Source: Cladorhizidae sp. MBARI D1340-BT2 (lineage: Eukaryota; Porifera; Demospongiae; Poecilosclerida; Cladorhizidae). From it: a DNA stretch of 64,000 nucleotides. Below, piece after piece: positions 1 to 13,888 of this stretch. The position numbers and the translations under genes are program-made. The stretch spans positions 3,181,609 to 3,245,608 of the forward strand of contig JAQNBH010000003.1 of assembly GCA_028752905.1 (NCBI GenBank). The letters are read 5' to 3'. Under the pieces are notes generated by a model that did no database searches, had not been told where the DNA came from, and was given only the letters and a program-made list of their open reading frames with translations. The stretch's first letter is position 1; the number at the start of each line of letters is the position of its first letter.

Positions 1-3000
1 ATTTACATGCAGTCAGCCGTCTTCCTCTATATAACAACTATTTACATGCAGTCAGCTGCCTTCCTCTATATAACAACTATTTACATGCAGTCAGCCGTCT
101 TCCTCTATATAACAACTATTTACATGCAGTCAGCCGTCCTCCTCTATATAACAACTATTTACATGCAGTCAGCTGTCCTCCTCTATATAACAACTATTTA
201 CATGCAGTCAGCTGTCTTCCTCTATATAACAACTATTTACATGCAGTCAGCTGTCTTCCTCTATATAACAACTATTTACATGCAGTCAGCTGTCTTCCTC
301 TATATAACAACTATTTACATGCAGTCAGCTGTCTTCCTCTATATAACAACTATTTACATGCAGTCAGCTGCCTTCCTCTATATAACAACTATTTACATGC
401 AGTCAGCTGTCTTCCTCTATATAACAACTATTTACATGCAGTCAGCTGTCTTCCTCTATATAACAACTATTTACATGCAGTCAGCTGTCTTCCTCTATAT
501 AACAACTATTTACATGCAGTCAGCCGTCTTCCTCTATATAACAACTATTTACATGCAGTCAGCTGTCTTCCTCTATATAACAACTATTTACATGCAGTCA
601 GCTGTCTTCCTCTATATAACAACTATTTACATGCAGTCAGCTGTCCTCCTCTATATAACAACTATTTATATGCAGTCAGCTGTCCTCCTCTATATAACAA
701 CTATTTACATGCAGTGAGCCGTCTTCCTCTATATAACAACTATTTACATGCAGTCAGCCATCTTCCTCTATATAACAACTATTTACATGCAGTCAGCTGT
801 CCTCCTCTATATAACAACTATTTACATGCAGTCAGCTGTCCTCCTCTATATAACAACTATTTACATGCAGTCAGCCATCTTCCTCTATATAACAACTATT
901 TACATGCAGTCAGCCGTCTTCCTCTATATAACAACTATTTACATGCAGTCAGCTGTCCTCCTCTATATAACAACTATTTACATGCAGTCAGCTGCCTTCC
1001 TCTATATAACAACTATTTACATGCAGTCAGCTGTCTTCCTCTATATAACAACTATTTACATGCAGTCAGCTGTCTTCCTCTATATAACAACTATTTACAT
1101 GCAGTCAGCTGTCTTCCTCTATATAACAACTATTTACATGCAGTCAGCTGTCTTCCTCTATATAACAACTATTTACATGCAGTCAGCTGTCTTCCTCTAT
1201 ATAACATCTATTTACATGCAGTCAGCTGTCCTCTATATAACAACTATTTACATGCAGTCAGCCATCTTCCTCTATATAACATCTATTTACATGCAGTCAG
1301 CTGTCCTCTATATAACAACTATTTACATGCAGTCAGCTGTCTTCCTCTATATAACAACTATTTACATGCAGTCAGCCATCTTCCTCTATATAACAACTAT
1401 TTACATGCAGTCAGCTGTCCTCTATATAACAACTATTTACATGCAGTCAGCTGTCTTCCTCTATATAACAACTATTTACATGCAGTCAGCCGTCTTCCTC
1501 TATATAACAACTATTTACATGCAGTCAGCCGTCTTCCTCTATATAACAACTATTTACATGCAGTCAGCTGTCTTCCTCTATATAACAACTATTTACATGC
1601 AGTCAGCTGTCTTCCTCTATATAACAACTATTTACATGCAGTCAGCTGTCTTCCTCTATATAACAACTATTTACATGCAGTCAGCCGTCTTCCTCTATAT
1701 AACAACTATTTACATGCAGTCAGCCGTCTTCCTCTATATAACAACTATTTACATGCAGTCAGCTGTCTTCCTCTATATAACAACTATTTACATGCAGTCA
1801 GCTGTCTTCCTCTATATAACAACTATTTACATGCAGTCAGCTGTCTTCCTCTATATAACAACTATTTACATGCAGTCAGCTGCCTTCCTCTATATAACAA
1901 CTATTTACATGCAGTCAGCTGTCTTCCTCTATATAACAACTATTTACATGCAGTCAGCCGTCTTCCTCTATATAACAACTATTTACATGCAGTCAGCTGT
2001 CTTCCTCTATATAACAACTATTTACATGCAGTCAGCCGTCTTCCTCTATATAACATATTTACATGCAGTCAGCTGTCTTCCTCTATATAACAACTATTTA
2101 CATGCAGTCAGCCGTCTTCCTCTATATAACAACTATTTACATGCAGTCAGCTGTCTTCCTCTATATAACAACTATTTACATGCAGTCAGCTGTCCTCCTC
2201 TATATAACAACTATTTACATGCAGTCAGCTGTCTTCCTCTATATAACAACTATTTACATGCAGTCAGCCGTCTTCCTCTATATAACAACTATTTACATGC
2301 AGTCAGCTGTCTTCCTCTATATAACAACTATTTACATGCAGTCAGCTGTCTTCCTCTATATAACAACTATTTACATGCAGTCAGCCGTCTTCCTCTATAT
2401 AACAACTATTTACATGCAGTCAGCCGTCTTCCTCTATATAACAACTATTTACATGCAGTCAGCCATCTTCCTCTATATAACAACTATTTACATGCAGTCA
2501 GCTGTCTTCCTCTATATAACAACTATTTACATGCAGTCAGCTGTCCTCCTCTATATAACAACTATTTACATGCAGTCAGCTGTCTTCCTCTATATAACAA
2601 CTATTTACATGCAGTCAGCCGTCTTCCTCTATATAACAACTATTTACATGCAGTCAGCCGTCTTCCTCTATATAACAACTATTTACATGCAGTCAGCTGT
2701 CCTCCTCTATATAACAACTATTTACATGCAGTCAGCTGTCTTCCTCTATATAACAACTATTTACATGCAGTCAGCCGTCTTCCTCTATATAACAACTATT
2801 TACATGCAGTCAGCCATCTTCCTCTATATAACAACTATTTACATGCAGTCAGCCGTCTTCCTCTATATAACAACTATTTACATGCAGTCAGCTGTCTTCC
2901 TCTATATAACAACTATTTACATGCAGTCAGCTGTCCTCCTCTATATAACAACTATTTACATGCAGTCAGCTGTCTTCCTCTATATAACAACTATTTACAT

Positions 3001-6000
3001 GCAGTCAGCTGTCTTCCTCTATATAACAACTATTTACATGCAGTCAGCTGTCCTCCTCTATATAACAACTATTTACATGCAGTCAGCTGTCTTCCTCTAT
3101 ATAACAACTATTTACATGCAGTCAGCTGTCTTCCTCTATATAACAACTATTTACATGCAGTCAGCTGTCTTCCTCTATATAACAACTATTTACATGCAGT
3201 CAGCTGTCCTCCTCTATATAACAACTATTTACATGCAGTCAGCTGTCTTCCTCTATATAACAACTATTTACATGCAGTCAGCTGTCCTCCTCTATATAAC
3301 AACTATTTACATGCAGTCAGCTGTCCTCCTCTATATAACAACTATTTACATGCCGTCAGCTGTCTTCCTCTATATAACAACTATTTACATGCAGTCAGCT
3401 GTCTTCCTCTATATAACAACTATTTACATGCAGTCAGCTGTCCTCCTCTATATAACAACTATTTACATGCAGTCAGCTGTCTTCCTCTATATAACAACTA
3501 TTTACATGCAGTCAGCTGTCTTCCTCTATATAACAACTATTTACATGCAGTCAGCTGTCTTCCTCTATATAACAACTATTTACATGCAATCAGCTGTCTT
3601 CCTCCATATAACAACTATTTACATGCAGTCAGCTGTCTTCCTCTATATAACAACTATTTACATGCAGTCAGCCGTCTTCCTCTATATAACAACTATTTAC
3701 ATGCAGTCAGCTGTCTTCCTCTATATAACAACTATTTACATGCAGTCAGCTGTCTTCCTCTATATAACAACTATTTACATGCAGTCAGCTGCCTTTCTCT
3801 ATATAACAACTATTTACATGCAGTCAGCTGTCTTCCTCTATATAACAACTATTTACATGCAATCAGCTGTCTTCCTCTATATAACAACTATTTACATGCA
3901 GTCAGCTGTCTTCCTCTATATAACAACTATTTACATGCAGTCAGCTGTCCTCCTCTATATAACAACTATTTACATGAAGTCAGCTGTCTTCCTCTATATA
4001 ACAACTATTTACATGCAGTCAGCTGTCCTCCTCTATATAACAACTATTTACATGCAGTCAGCTGTCTTCCTCTATATAACAACTATTTACATGCAGTCAG
4101 CTGTCCTCCTCTATATAACAACTATTTACATGCAGTCAGCTGTATTCCTCTATATAACAACTATTTACATGCAGTCAGCTGTCTTCCTCTATATAACAAC
4201 TATTTACATGCAGTCAGCTGTCTTCCTCTATATAACAACTATTTACATGCAGTCAGCTGTCTTCCTCTATATAACAACTATTTACATGCAGTCAGCTGTC
4301 TTCCTCTATATAACAACTATTTACATGCAGTCAGCTGCCTTCCTCTATATAACAACTATTTACATGCAGTCAGCTGTCTTCCTCTATATAACAACTATTT
4401 ACATGCAGTCAGCTGTCTTCCTCTATATAACAACTATTTACATGCAGTCAGCCGTCTTCCTCTATATAACAACTATTTACATGCAGTCAGCTGTCTTCCT
4501 CTATATAATAACTATTTACATGCAGTCAGCTACCTTCCTCTATATAACAACTATTTACATGCAGTCAGCTGTCTTCCTCTATATAACAACTATTTACATG
4601 CAGTCAGCTGTCTTCCTCTATATAACAACTATTTACATGCAGTCAGCTGTCTTCCTCTATATAACAACTATTTACATGCAGCCAGCTGTCCTCCTCTATA
4701 TAACAACTATTTACATGCAGTCAGCTGTCTTCCTCTATATAACAACTATTTACATGCAGTCAGCTGTCTTCCTCTATATAACAACTATTTAGATGCAGTC
4801 AGCTGTCTTCCTCTATATAACAACTATTTACATGCAGTCAGCCGTCTTCCTCTATATAACAACTATTTACATGCAGTCAGCCGTCTTCCTCTATATAACA
4901 ACTATTTACATGCAGTCAGCTGTCTTCCTCTATATAACAACTATTTACATGCAGTCAGCTGTCTTCCTCTATATAACAACTATTTACATGCAGTCAGCTG
5001 TCTTCCTCTATATAACAACTATTTACATGCAGTCAGCTGTCTTCCTCTATATAACAACTATTTACATGCAGTCAGCTGTCTTCCTCTATATAACAACTAT
5101 TTACATGCAGTCAGCTGTCTTCCTCTATATAACAACTATTTACATGCAGTCAGCCGTCTTCCCCTATATAACAACTATTTACATGCAGTCAGCTGTCCTC
5201 CTCTATATAACAACTATTTACATGCAGTCAGCTGCCTTCCTCTATATAACAACTATTTACATGCAGTCAGCTGTCTTCCTCTATATAACAACTATTTACA
5301 TGCAGTCAGCTGTCTTCCTCTATATAACAACTATTTACATGCAGTCAGCTGTCTTCCTCTATATAACAACTATTTACATGCAGTCAGCCGTCTTCCTCTA
5401 TATAACAACTATTTACATGCAGTCAGCTGTCTTCCTCTATATAACAACTATTTACATGAAGTCAGCTGTCCTCTATATAACAACTATTTACATGCAGTCA
5501 GCTGTCTTCCTCTATATAACAACTATTTACATGCAGTCAGCTGTCCTCCTCTATATAACAACTATTTACATGCAGTCAGCTGTCCTCCTCTATATAACAA
5601 CTATTTACATGCAGTCAGCCATCTTCCTCTATATAACAACTATTTACATGCAGTCAGCTGTCTTCCTCTATATAACAACTATTTACATGCAGTCAGCCGT
5701 CCTCCTCTATATAACAACTATTTACATGCAGTCAGCTGTCCTCCTCTATATAACAACTATTTACATGCAGTCAGCTGTCTTCCTCTATATAACAACTATT
5801 TACATGCAGTCAGCTGTCCTCCTCTATATAACAACTATTTACATGCAGTCAGCCGTCTTCCTCTATATAACAACTATTTACATGCAGTCAGCTGTCTTCC
5901 TCTATATAACAACTATTTACATGCAGTCAGCTGTCCTCCTCTATATAACAACTATTTACATGCAGTCAGCCGTCTTCCTCTATATAACAACTATTTACAT

Positions 6001-9000
6001 GCAGTCAGCCGTCCTCCTCTATATAACAACTATTTACATGCAGTCAGCTGTCTTCCTCTATATAACAACTATTTACATGCAGTCAGCTGTCTTCCTCTAT
6101 ATAACAACTATTTACATGCAGTCAGCTGTCTTCCTCTATATAACAACTATTTACATGCAGTCAGCTGCCTTCCTCTATATAACAACTATTTACATGCAGT
6201 CAGCTGTCCTCCTCTATATAACAACTATTTACATGCAGTCAGCCGTCTTCCTCTATATAACAACTATTTACATGCAGTCAGCTGCCTTCCTCTATATAAC
6301 AACTATTTACATGCAGTCAGCCGTCTTCCTCTATATAACAACTATTTACATGCAGTCAGCTGCCTTCCTCTATATAACAACTATTTACATGAAGTCAGCT
6401 GTCCTCCTCTATATAACAACTATTTACATGCAGTCAGCCGTCTTCCTCTATATAACAACTATTTACATGCAGTCAGCCGTCTTCCTCTATATAACAACTA
6501 TTTACATGCAGTCAGCTGTCCTCCTCTATATAACAACTATTTACATGCAGTCAGCCGTCTTCCTCTATATAACAACTATTTACATGCAGTCAGCTGCCTT
6601 CCTCTATATAACAACTATTTACATGCAGTCAGCCGTCTTCCTCTATATAACAACTATTTACATGCAGTCAGCCGTCCTCCTCTATATAACAACTATTTAC
6701 ATGCAGTCAGCTGTCCTCCTCTATATAACAACTATTTACATGCAGTCAGCTGTCTTCCTCTATATAACAACTATTTACATGCAGTCAGCTGTCTTCCTCT
6801 ATATAACAACTATTTACATGCAGTCAGCTGTCTTCCTCTATATAACAACTATTTACATGCAGTCAGCTGTCTTCCTCTATATAACAACTATTTACATGCA
6901 GTCAGCTGTCTTCCTCTATATAACAACTATTTACATGCAGTCAGCTGTCCTCCTCTATATAACAACTATTTACATGCAGTCAGCTGTCTTCCTCTATATA
7001 ACAACTATTTACATGCAGTCAGCTGTCTTCCTCTATATAACAACTATTTACATGCAGTCAGCCGTCTTCCTCTATATAACAACTATTTACATGCAGTCAG
7101 CCGTCTTCCTCTATATAACAACTATTTATATACAGTCAGCCGTCTTCCTCTATATAACAACTATTTACATGCAGTCAGCTGTCTTCCTCTATATAACAAC
7201 TATTTACATGCAGCCAGCTGTCTTCCTCTATATAACAACTATTTACATGCAGTCAGCTGTCTTCGTCTATATAACAACTATTTACATGCAGTCAGCCGTC
7301 CTCCTCTATATAACAACTATTTACATGCAGTCAGCTGTCTTCCTCAATATAACAACTATTTACATGCAGTCAGCCGTCTTCCTCTATATAACAACTATTT
7401 ACATGCAGTCAGCCGTCTTCCTCTATATAACAACTATTTATATATAGTCAGCCGTCTTCCTCTATATAACAACTATTTACATGCAGTCAGCCGTCTTCCT
7501 CTATATAACAACTATTTACATGCAGTCAGCTGTCTTCCTCTATATAACAACTATTTACATGCAGTCAGCCGTCTTCCTCTATATAACAACTATTTACATG
7601 CAGTCAGCTGTCCTCCTCTATATAACAACTATTTACATGCAGTCAGCTGTCTTCCTCTATATAACAACTATTTACATGCAGTCAGCTGTCTTCCTCTATA
7701 TAACAACTGTTTACATGCAGTGAGCTGTCTTCCTCTATATAACAACTATTTACATGCAGTCAGCTGTCTTCCTCTATATAACAACTATTTACATGCAGTC
7801 AGCCGTCTTCCTCTATATAACATGCAGTCAGCTGTCTTCCTCTATATAACAACTATTTACATGCAGTCAGCTGTCTTCCTCTATATAACAACTATTTACA
7901 TGCAGTCAGCTGCCTTCCTCTATATAACAACTATTTACATGCAGTCAGCTGCCTTCCTCTATATAACAACTATTTACATGCAGTCAGCTGTCTTCCTCTA
8001 TATAACAACTATTTACATGCAGTCAGCTGTCTTCCTCTATATAACAACTATTTACATGCAGTCAGCCGTCTTCCTCTATATAACAACTATTTACATGCAG
8101 TCAGCTGTCCTCCTCTATATAACAACTATTTATATGCATTCAGCTGTCCTCCTCTATATAACAACTATTTACATGCAGTCAGCTGTCTTCCTCTATATAA
8201 CAACTATTTACATGCAGTCAGCCGTCTTCCTCTATATAACAACTATTTACATGCAGTCAGCTGTCTTCCTCTATATAACAACTATTTACATGCAGTCAGC
8301 TGTCTTCCTCTATATAACAACTATTTACATGCAGTCAGCTGTCTTCCTCTATATAACAACTATTTACATGCAGTCAGCTGTCTTCCTCTATATAACAACT
8401 ATTTACATGCAGTCAGCTGGCTTCCTCTATATAACAACTATTTACATGCAGTCAGCCATCTTCCTCTATATAACAACTATTTACATGCAGTCAGCCGTCT
8501 TCCTCTATATAACAACTATTTACATGCAGTCAGCTGTCCTCCTCTATATAACAACTATTTACATGCAGTCAGCTGTCTTCCTCTATATAACAACTATTTA
8601 CATGCAGTCAGCCGTCTTCCTCTATATAACAACTATTTACATGCAGTCAGCCGTCTTCCTCTATATAACAACTATTTACATGCAGTCAGCTGTCTTCCTC
8701 TATATAACAACTATTTACATGCAGTCAGCTGTCTTCCTCTATATAACAACTATTTACATGCAGTCAGCCGTCTTCCTCTATATAACAACTATTTACATGC
8801 AGTCAGCTGTCTTCCTCTATATAACAACTATTTACATGCAGTCAGCTGTCTTCCTCTATATAACAACTATTTACATGCAGTCAGCTGTCTTCCTCTATAT
8901 AACAACTATTTACATGCAGTCAGCTGTCTTCCTCTATATAACAACTATTTACATGCAGTCAGCTGTCTTCCTCTATATAACAACTATTTACATGCAGTCA

Positions 9001-12000
9001 GCCGTCTTCCTCTATATAACAACTATTTACATGCAGTCAGCTGTCTTCCTCTATATAACAACTATTTACATGCAGTCAGCTGTCTTCCTCTATATAACAA
9101 CTATTTACATGCAGTCAGCTGTCTTCCTCTATATAACAACTATTTACATGCAGTCAGCTGTCCTCCTCTATATAACAACTATTTACATGCAGTCAGCTGT
9201 CCTCTATATAACAACTATTTACATGCAGTCAGCTGTCTTCCTCTATATAACAACTATTTACATGCAGTCAGCTGTCTTCCTCTATATAATAACTATTTAC
9301 ATGCAGTCAGCTACCTTCCTCTATATAACAACTATTTACATGCAGTCAGCTGTCTTCCTCTATATAACAACTATTTACATGCAGTCAGCTGTCTTCCTCT
9401 ATATAACAACTATTTACATGCAGTCAGCCGTCTTCCTCTATATAACAACTATTTACATGCAGTCAGCTGTCTTCCTCTATATAACAACTATTTACATGCA
9501 GTCAGCCGTCTTCCTCTATATAACAACTATTTACATGCAGTCAGCTGTCTTCCTCTATATAACAACTATTTACATGCAGTCAGCTGTCTTCCTCTATATA
9601 ACAACTATTTACATGCAGTCAGCCGTCTTCCTCTATATAACAACTATTTACATGCAGTCAGCTGTCTTCCTCTATATAACAACTATTTACATGCAGTCAG
9701 CCGTCTTCCTCTATATAACAACTATTTACATGCAGTCAGCTGTCCTCCTCTATATAACAACTATTTACATGCAGTCAGCCGTCCTCTATATAACAACTAT
9801 TTACATGCAGTCAGCTGTCTTCCTCTATATAACAACTATTTACATGCAGTCAGCTGTCTTCCTCTATATAACAACTATTTACATGCAGTCAGCTGTCCTC
9901 CTCTATATAACAACTATTTACATGCAGTCAGCTGTCCTCCTCTATATAACAACTATTTACATGCAGTCAGCTGTCTTCCTCTATATAACAACTATTTACA
10001 TGCAGTCAGCCGTCTTCCTCTATATAACAACTATTTACATGCAGTCAGCTGTCCTCCTCTATATAACAACTATTTACATGCAGTCAGCCGTCTTCCTCTA
10101 TATAACAACTATTTACATGCAGTCAGCCGTCTTCCTCTATATAACAACTATTTACATGCAGTCAGCCGTCTTCCTCTATATAACAACTATTTACATGCAG
10201 TCAGCTGCCTTCCTCTATATAACAACTATTTACATGCAGTCAGCTGTCTTCCTCTATATAACAACTATTTACATGCAGTCAGCTGTCTTCCTCTATATAA
10301 CAACTATTTACATGCAGTCAGCTGTCTTCCTCTATATAACAACTATTTACATGCAGTCAGCTGTCTTCCTCTATATAACAACTATTTACATGCAGTCAGC
10401 TGTCTTCCTCTATATAACAACTATTTACATGCAGTCAGCTGCCTTCCTCTATATAACAACTATTTACATGCAGTCAGCTGTCTTCCTCTATATAACAACT
10501 ATTTACATGCAGTCAGCTGTCCTCCTCTATATAACAACTATTTACATGCAGTCAGCCGTCTTCCTCTATATAACAACTATTTACATGCAGTCAGCCGTCT
10601 TCCTCTATATAACAACTATTTACATGCAGTCAGCCGTCTTCCTCTATATAACAACTATTTACATGCAGTCAGCTGCCTTCCTCTATATAACAACTATTTA
10701 CATGCAGTCAGCTGTCTTCCTCTATATAACAACTATTTACATGCAGTCAGCCGTCTTCCTCTATATAACAACTATTTACATGCAGTCAGCCATCTTCCTC
10801 TATATAACAACTATTTACATGCAGTCAGCCGTCTTCCTCTATATAACAACTATTTACATGCAGTCAGCTGTCTTCCTCTATATAACAACTATTTACATGC
10901 AGTGAGCCGTCTTCCTCTATATAACAACTATTTACATGCAGTCAGCTGTCTTCCTCTATATAACAACTATTTACATGCAGTCAGCTGTCCTCCTCTATAT
11001 AACAACTATTTACATGCAGTCAGCTGTCTTCCTCTATATAACAACTATTTACATGCAGTCAGCTGTCTTCCTCTATATAACAACTATTTACATGCAGTCA
11101 GCCGTCCTCCTCTATATAACAACTATTTACATGCAGTCAGCTGTCTTCCTCTATATAACAACTATTTACATGCAGTCAGCTGTCTTCCTCTATATAACAA
11201 CTATTTACATGCAGTCAGCTGTCTTCCTCTATATAATAACTATTTACATGCAGTCAGCTGTCCTCCTCTATATAACAACTATTTACATGCAGTCAGCTGT
11301 CTTCCTCTATATAACAACTATTTACATGCAGTCAGCCGTCCTCCTCTATATAACAACTATTTACATGCAGTCAGCTGTCTTCCTCTATATAATAACTATT
11401 TACATGCAGTCAGCTGTCCTCCTCTATATAACAACTATTTACATGCAGTCAGTCCTCTATATAACAACTATTTACATGCAGTCAGCCATCTTCCTCTATA
11501 TAACAACTATTTACATGCAGTCAGCTGTCTTCCTCTATATAACAACTATTTACATGCAGTCAGCCGTCTTCCTCTATATAACAACTATTTACATGCAGTC
11601 AGCCGTCTTCCTCTATATAACAACTATTTACATGCAGTCAGCCATCTTCCTCTATATAACAACTATTTACATGCAGTCAGCTGTCTTCCTCTATATAACA
11701 ACTATTTACATGCAGTCAGCTGTCTTCCTCTATATAACAACTATTTACATGCAGTCAGCTGTCCTCTATATAACAACTATTTACATGCAGTCAGCTGTCT
11801 TCCTCTATATAACAACTATTTATATGCAGTCAGCTGTCTTCCTCTATATAACAACTATTTACATGCAGTCAGCTGTCTTCCTCTATATAACAACTATTTA
11901 CATGCAGTCAGCCGTCTTCCTCTATATAACAACTATTTACATGGAGTCAGCTGTCTTCCTCTATATAACAACTATTTACATGCAGTCAGCCGTCTTCCTC

Positions 12001-13323
12001 TATATAACAACTATTTACATGCAGTCAGCTGTCCTCCTCTATATAACAACTATTTACATGCAGTCAGCTGTCTTCCTCTATATAACAACTATTTACATGC
12101 AGTCAGCTGTCTTCCTCTATATAACAACTATTTACATGCAGTCAGCTGTCTTCCTCTATATAACAACTATTTACATGCAGTCAGCTGTCTTCCTCTATAT
12201 AACAACTATTTACATGCAGTCAGCTATCCTCCTCTATATAACAACTATTTACATGCAGTCAGCTATCTTCCTCTATATAACAACTATTTACATGCAGTCA
12301 GCTGTCCTCTATATAACAACTATTTACATGCAGTCAGCTGTCTTCCTCTATATAACAACTATTTATATGCAGTCAGCTGTCTTCCTCTATATATCAGCCG
12401 TCTTCCTCTATATAACAACTATTTACATGCAGTCAGCTGTCCTCCTCTATATAACAACTATTTACATGCAGTCAGCTGTCTTCCTCTATATAACAACTAT
12501 TTACATGCAGTCAGCTGTCTTCCTCTATATAACAACTATTTACATGCAGTCAGCCGTCTTCCTCTATATAACAACTATTTACATGCAGTCAGCTGTCTTC
12601 CTCTATATAACAACTATTTACATGCAGTCAGCTGTCTTCCTCTATATAACAACTATTTACATGCAGTCAGCCGTCTTCCTCTATATAACAACTATTTACA
12701 TGCAGTCAGCTGTCTTCCTCTATATAACAACTATTTACATGCAGTCAGCCATCTTCCTCTATATAACAACTATTTACATGCAGTCAGCTGTCTTCCTCTA
12801 TATAACAACTATTTACATGCAGTCAGCTGTCTTCCTCTATATAACAACTATTTACATGCAGTCAGCTGTCCTCCTCTATATAACAACTATTTACATGCAG
12901 TCAGCCGTCTTCCTCTATATAACAACTATTTACATGCAGTCAGCCGTCTTCCTCTATATAACAACTATTTACATGCAGTCAGCCATCTTCCTCTATATAA
13001 CAACTATTTACATGCAGTCAGCCGTCTTCCTCTATATAACAACTATTTACATGCAGTCAGCTGTCTTCCTCTATATAACAACTATTTACATGCAGTCAGC
13101 TGTCTTCCTCTATATAACAACTATTTACATGCAGTCAGCTGTCTTCCTCTATATAACAACTATTTACATGCAGTCGGCTGCCTTCCTCTATATAACAACT
13201 ATTTACATGCAGTCAGCCGTCTTCCTCTATATAACAACTATTTACATGCAGTCAGCTGTCTTCCTCTATATAACAACTATTTACATGCAGTCAGCTGTCT
13301 TCCTCTATATAACAACTATTTAG
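1..13323. repeat. 39-bp minisatellite, about 340 copies
   Basis: The unit contains ATTTACATGCAGTCAGC and TCTATATAACAACT. It continues past the left edge. Units differ mainly at a few fixed places: GCTGTC, GCCGTC, GCCATC or GCTGCC, and TTCCTC or TCCTCC. Length variants: -3 bp (near 1230, 1306, 1418, 5468, 9200, 9781, 11760, 12300), -6 (11450), about -18 (12392), -2 (2055) and -10 (7820). Two of six frames are stop-free in the consensus, giving open frames up to 10.2 kb (748-10905) with 13-residue repeats. There is no unique flanking start region, no splice context, and five substitution stops, so I treat it as non-coding. It probably lies in an intron of the UBR5-like gene. Confidence 0.97.
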
Positions 13324-13710
13324 CTTGCTCACTTTTGTACTTGCCACCTGGAAAAGATGTACCTTCAAGTAGCCTGCCGCAGCAAGTCACCATGCCCATG
13401 TAGGTCTCTTTTGCCCACCTTCAAAATCTGCCAGCCTGTTCTCGCAATCTCATTCACCAAGACGATCACTACCTTATGTATGTGTGGCTATTTGTTCAAG
13501 AAAGGTGACCCACTCATGCACCTAGTGGGTGAGCATAGGAGATATAGAAGATCTATGACCGATGCCATCAACGAGGCTAGTTTCCCTTGCCAATAAGAAA
13601 ACCAATAGCAATCATGCTAATGGAAGCAACTACCATTATAATAACAACACAACAACAATGATGACAACAATACAACAATGATAATAACAACAACAGCAAG
13701 AACAACAAAC
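13324..13710. other. Unique segment and CAA/ATA simple repeat, no gene assigned
   Basis: From 13324 to 13630 the sequence is non-repetitive. A + strand frame of 79 codons (13357-13596) resembles nothing I know, and one - strand frame is long but has several stops. 13630-13710 is AAC/ATA-rich simple sequence at the donor side of UBR5-like exon 2. Confidence 0.6.
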
Positions 13711-13888
13711 CTGCTTCATGACAGGCCACTCCAGAGATCCTACTTCCGGCCACAACCTCATCTTCTTGTTATTTTGTTTAGCCCCGCCTCTCCTGTCCAT
13801 GGTTGGCTGGGAGGCGGTGATGTCCAACACCCTGGATGGCTGCGTCCCTCTGGCCCCGGCCACACCCAGTCCAGAATAAGTAGTAGAG
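13711..13888 (-). CDS. UBR5: UBR5-like exon 2
   Basis: Acceptor CTCACAG|C, donor AAGCAG|GTTTGT, 178 nt, open throughout. Encodes STTYSGLGVAGARGTQPSRV, then a basic segment ending PVMKQ. Matching phase and the AGAR segment support it; conservation is otherwise weak. Confidence 0.55.

Noticed and set aside
748..10905. Open frame of 3,385 codons with 13-residue repeats
   Set aside because: It lies wholly in a homogenised 39-bp array, switches between the two stop-free frames after a -2 and a -10 indel, is bounded by repeats on both sides and has no unique protein sequence. Kept as a repeat, with the indel pattern noted as a finding.
1..13323. CRISPR array
   Set aside because: There are no spacers; units are directly abutting tandem repeats in an animal gene context.
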